NCBI GenBank assembly: GCA_035645145.1
Contig: DASQNC010000025.1
Span: 310,001 to 374,000, forward strand
Source of the DNA: Azospirillaceae bacterium
GTDB lineage: Bacteria > Pseudomonadota > Alphaproteobacteria > Azospirillales > Azospirillaceae
Reading direction: 5' to 3'
DNA: 64,000 nt
Shown here: positions 59,962 through 64,000 of the stretch, in pieces
Layout of the letters: each line of letters starts with the position of its first letter
Position numbering within the stretch: position 1 is the stretch's first letter
Position numbers and translations under genes: made by a program
The notes under the pieces: model-generated
The model's database searches: none
Seen by the model: only the letters and a program-made list of their open reading frames with translations
Told to the model about the DNA's origin: nothing

Positions 59962-62214
59962 ATGCGTCTCCGCGGATCGCTTCTCGCCGCCTGCGCGGTG
60001 GGTGCCCTTCTGGTCGGGGCGCTGGCGCACGCGCAGCAACCGCAGCCAATCCCGCAGCAGGAAGGCCAGCCGCAGCAGGGCCAACCCGCCCTGGTGACGG
60101 CGGACCAGCTCTCCCACGACGAGGCGCTGGGACTGGTGGTCGCGTCTGGAAACGTCGAACTGGCCCAGGGCGGCCGCGTCGTGATGGCGGACACGGTCAC
60201 CTTCAACCAACGCACCAACGTCGTGACCGCATCCGGAAACGTCCGGATGATCGAGCCCAACGGCGACGTCTTCTTCGGCGAATACGTCGAGCTGACCGAC
60301 GACCTGAAGCGCGGCTTCATCGACCAGGTCCGCGTCCTGTTGACGGACAATACGCGAGTCGCAGGCGCGGCCGCGGAGCGGACCGACGGCGGCCGCTTTG
60401 TGCGTGTGAACCGCGCGGTCTATTCGCCCTGCAATCTCTGCCCGGAGGATCCGACCCGGGCTCCGGTGTGGCAGATCCGGTCGGCGCGGACCACGCACGA
60501 CCGCGATGAAAAGCAGGTCACCCACCGGGATGCCCAGATCGAGATCCTGGGCATTCCCTTCCTCTACACGCCCTACCTGTCGCACCCGGATCCGACGGTC
60601 GAACGGCGGTCGGGCTTTCTTGCGCCCACCATCGGCCGAAGCAGCGAGCTCGGCTCCGTGGTCCGGAACTACTATTACTGGGACATGGCTCCCGGGATGG
60701 ATGCCACCATCGAGGGCACCTGGACCGGCAACGACGGTCCCCTCGTGGGTGCCCAGTTCCGGCGCCGGTTCGAGCGCGGCTCCCTGACGCTCGACGGCAG
60801 CACCATCCATGCCGAGCGCCGGGAGTCCGTCGGCGGCCGGACGGTCGTGAAGGAGGAGGAGTTCCGGTACCACCTGTTCGGGAGCGGCCGGTACGACCTG
60901 ACCGACGAGTGGCGCACCGGCTTCGACATCCAGCGCACCAGCGACGACACCTATCTTCGGCGCTACGGCTACTCGCGGGAAGACCTTCTGACCAGCCGTG
61001 CCTATCTCGAGGGCTTCCGCGGCCGCCACTTCGCCCAGATCAACACATACAGCTTCCAGGACCTCCGAACCGGCAACGCCGAGGAGGAACCCGTCGTTCT
61101 GCCCCAGGCATCCTTCTCGATGTTGGGACAGCCGAATTCGCTGCTGGGCGGCCGCTGGTCGTTGGACGGCGCCCTGGTCGCACTCCGACGCGACCAGGGC
61201 AACGACTACCGGCGGGTGTCACTGGTCCCCGGCTGGCAGGGATCCTGGTACCATTCGTCCGGTCTCGTTGCGACACTGACCGGCCTGGTGCGCGGTGACG
61301 TGTTCTACACCGACGACTACGACAGCCCCGACCAGCCGGGCGGGCGCTTCGACGACACGGCAACGGGCCGCATCCTGCCGGTCGCGCAGTTGGAAATGCG
61401 CTATCCGCTCGTCGGCCAGATCGGGGCCGTGCAGCCGTTGGTCGAACCCGTCGTCGCGTTCACGACCGCCCCCCGCATCGGCCAGCGGCCGTCCATCCCG
61501 AACGAGGACAGCCGCACGGCCGAGCTGACGGCCACCAACCTGTTCCGGCTCAACCGCTTTTCGGGCGTCGACCGGTTCGAGACCGGCAACCGCATCACCT
61601 ACGGGTTGAACACGGGGGTCTATGGCCACGAAGGCCGGTTCACACGGCTGTTCGTTGGACAGAGCTACAGCTTCGGCGACAACGGTTTCGCCCCCGACAC
61701 CGGCCTGGGGGACGGGCAGTCCGACTATGTGGCGCGTCTGGTTTCCCAGCCGTCCCAGTACCTGTCCTTCGACTATTCGGTGACGGCGAACTCGGACGAT
61801 CTGTCCATCCGGCGGCAGGAACTGACCGCGTCGGCCGGGATCCCGGCCCTGCGCGTGGGTGCCGGCTATTTCTATGTCGCCGACACCCCGAGCCTGCAGA
61901 CCGATTTCCGCAACGAATACCTGACCGTTTCCGCCACCTCGCAGCTCACCCCGAACTGGAGCCTGTCCGTGGCGCAAAGCCGCGACCTCTCCACCGGCGG
62001 CGCCGGGCCGTTGGCGACTTCGGCGGCAATCACCTATCAGGACGAGTGCATCATCATCCAAGGCGTGGTGATGCAGAGCAACATCCGCCAGGCGGATTTG
62101 AATTCCGGGACGTCCTTCTTCGTCCGCTTCGTGCTGCGCGACCTGGGCGAGATCGCGACGCCGAGCTTCGGGCTCGGCTCCCTGTTCGGCGGAGCGGACG
62201 TCACGACACGCTGA
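59962..62214 (+). CDS. lptD: LPS assembly outer-membrane protein LptD
   Basis: A protein of 750 residues. A signal peptide (about 1-24, ending LAHAQ) is followed by the periplasmic OstA/LptA-like domain (about 42-150) containing VVASGNVELAQGGRVVMADT, then a large beta-barrel with many aromatic-ended strands. Cys157 and Cys160 (PCNLCPEDP) and Cys696 (DECII) are probably the disulfide set; E. coli has a CC pair at the C-terminal site, here only one Cys. With LptE it inserts lipopolysaccharide into the outer leaflet. ATG at 59962 gives the signal peptide. Its usual partners (surA, pdxA, lptFG) are not next to it here. Confidence 0.92.
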   Translation: MRLRGSLLAACAVGALLVGALAHAQQPQPIPQQEGQPQQGQPALVTADQLSHDEALGLVVASGNVELAQGGRVVMADTVTFNQRTNVVTASGNVRMIEPNGDVFFGEYVELTDDLKRGFIDQVRVLLTDNTRVAGAAAERTDGGRFVRVNRAVYSPCNLCPEDPTRAPVWQIRSARTTHDRDEKQVTHRDAQIEILGIPFLYTPYLSHPDPTVERRSGFLAPTIGRSSELGSVVRNYYYWDMAPGMDATIEGTWTGNDGPLVGAQFRRRFERGSLTLDGSTIHAERRESVGGRTVVKEEEFRYHLFGSGRYDLTDEWRTGFDIQRTSDDTYLRRYGYSREDLLTSRAYLEGFRGRHFAQINTYSFQDLRTGNAEEEPVVLPQASFSMLGQPNSLLGGRWSLDGALVALRRDQGNDYRRVSLVPGWQGSWYHSSGLVATLTGLVRGDVFYTDDYDSPDQPGGRFDDTATGRILPVAQLEMRYPLVGQIGAVQPLVEPVVAFTTAPRIGQRPSIPNEDSRTAELTATNLFRLNRFSGVDRFETGNRITYGLNTGVYGHEGRFTRLFVGQSYSFGDNGFAPDTGLGDGQSDYVARLVSQPSQYLSFDYSVTANSDDLSIRRQELTASAGIPALRVGAGYFYVADTPSLQTDFRNEYLTVSATSQLTPNWSLSVAQSRDLSTGGAGPLATSAAITYQDECIIIQGVVMQSNIRQADLNSGTSFFVRFVLRDLGEIATPSFGLGSLFGGADVTTR

Positions 62215-62252
62215 GACCGGCCGGGCCGGTGCCCGCCGCGGGCTTCCGCGAC

Positions 62253-62280
62253 GGGCCGCCGCCCCTCCGGTCGGCGGCCC
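62253..62280. terminator. Hairpin between convergent lptD and mmsA
   Basis: The arms GGGCCGCCG and CGGCGGCCC with a ten-base loop lie in the 75-base gap between the two stops. There is no T-run. It may act in both directions. Confidence 0.5.
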
Positions 62281-62289
62281 GCCCGGTCC

Positions 62290-63786
<1,497 letters not shown>

Positions 63787-63942
63787 GGCCGCTGTCCTCC
63801 CTGATTTGTGTTTTCCCGAACGCTAGCAGGGCTCATCCGCGCCCGCCACCCCGTCGGGCGCCACCCCGCCGGCCCGAACGCCCATTGCACTGCGGCACAG
63901 GTTTACCTAATTTGCCGGCGCCCACACCCATCGGCGGTACTC

Positions 63943-64000
63943 ATGACATTCGGCTACGATGATCGCGAGCGCCGGAAGCGTCGGCAGACGGTCTTCGGCT
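63943..64000 (+). CDS. Start of an unidentified gene (partial at window edge)
   Basis: Nineteen codons starting MTFGYDDRERRKRRQTVFG run to the end of the window. The charged N-terminus followed by what may be a membrane helix is common for small membrane proteins, but too little is visible to name it. It is divergent from mmsA with a 156-base spacer. Confidence 0.35.
   Translation, partial: MTFGYDDRERRKRRQTVFG

Overview
The window is a GC-rich chromosomal segment from an alphaproteobacterium, most likely a Rhodospirillales/Azospirillaceae-type organism. Three things support this: the long ordered block dgt-argS-SPOR-nagZ-M50-scpA-scpB-tatABC-serS-surE-pcm-nlpD next to yajC-secD, an alphaproteobacterial rpoH, and the aa3 oxidase cluster. 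Codon use is strongly GC-biased, so long open frames antisense to real genes are common and have been ignored. Starts were chosen from Shine-Dalgarno sequences, overlaps and family N-termini.

Layout. 1-16 kb is core housekeeping, almost all on the minus strand: Sec translocon accessory (secD, yajC), a divergent DUF815 ATPase, then a tightly coupled run for chromosome segregation (scpAB), peptidoglycan recycling and septal remodelling (nagZ, SPOR, NlpD-like), aminoacylation (argS, serS), Tat export, protein repair (pcm) and nucleotide metabolism (surE, dgt). An orphan iron/spermidine-type ABC ATPase sits inside it. 16-20 kb holds erpA, xthA, an M81 (MlrC) peptidase divergent from a ThuA-like protein, and a 71-residue protein with ribosome-modulation-factor-like layout. 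20.5-27 kb is a cytochrome c gene followed by an aa3 (family A1) oxidase operon with two tandem subunit-III-like genes and subunit IV, then two membrane-protein genes on the other strand.

27.2-29.4 kb is the most clearly accessory stretch: tRNA-Ser(UGA), then AT-richer DNA with one HNH-like zinc-finger gene, ending at an RTX-repeat gene whose 3' part is missing. 29.4-36.8 kb is mixed: a small methyltransferase, rpoH with a candidate sigma32-type promoter, small unknown proteins, a divergent membrane-protein/XRE-regulator pair sharing a perfect dyad, an erythromycin-esterase-family protein, RNase Z and a hydrolase. 36.8-42.6 kb is a complete oligopeptide-type ABC importer. 42.6-47.7 kb holds a FadR-type regulator, a type I secretion ATPase/adaptor pair without substrate or outer-membrane channel, and a DMT permease.

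47.8-64 kb carries a fatty-acyl-CoA ligase, alpha/beta hydrolases, a DUF3095 protein, small lipoproteins, a family-3 periplasmic binding protein, an acyl-CoA thioesterase, parE, an isochorismatase-family enzyme, a RhlE-type helicase, a stand-alone Lrp/AsnC ligand-binding domain, lptD and methylmalonate-semialdehyde dehydrogenase. No CRISPR array, transposase, integrase or rRNA was seen. The best leads are the tRNA-Ser island with the amputated RTX gene, the RMF-like protein, a family of three related palindromes, the XRE operator dyad, and the T1SS ATPase with a degenerate ABC signature. None of them is proven to be a new system.
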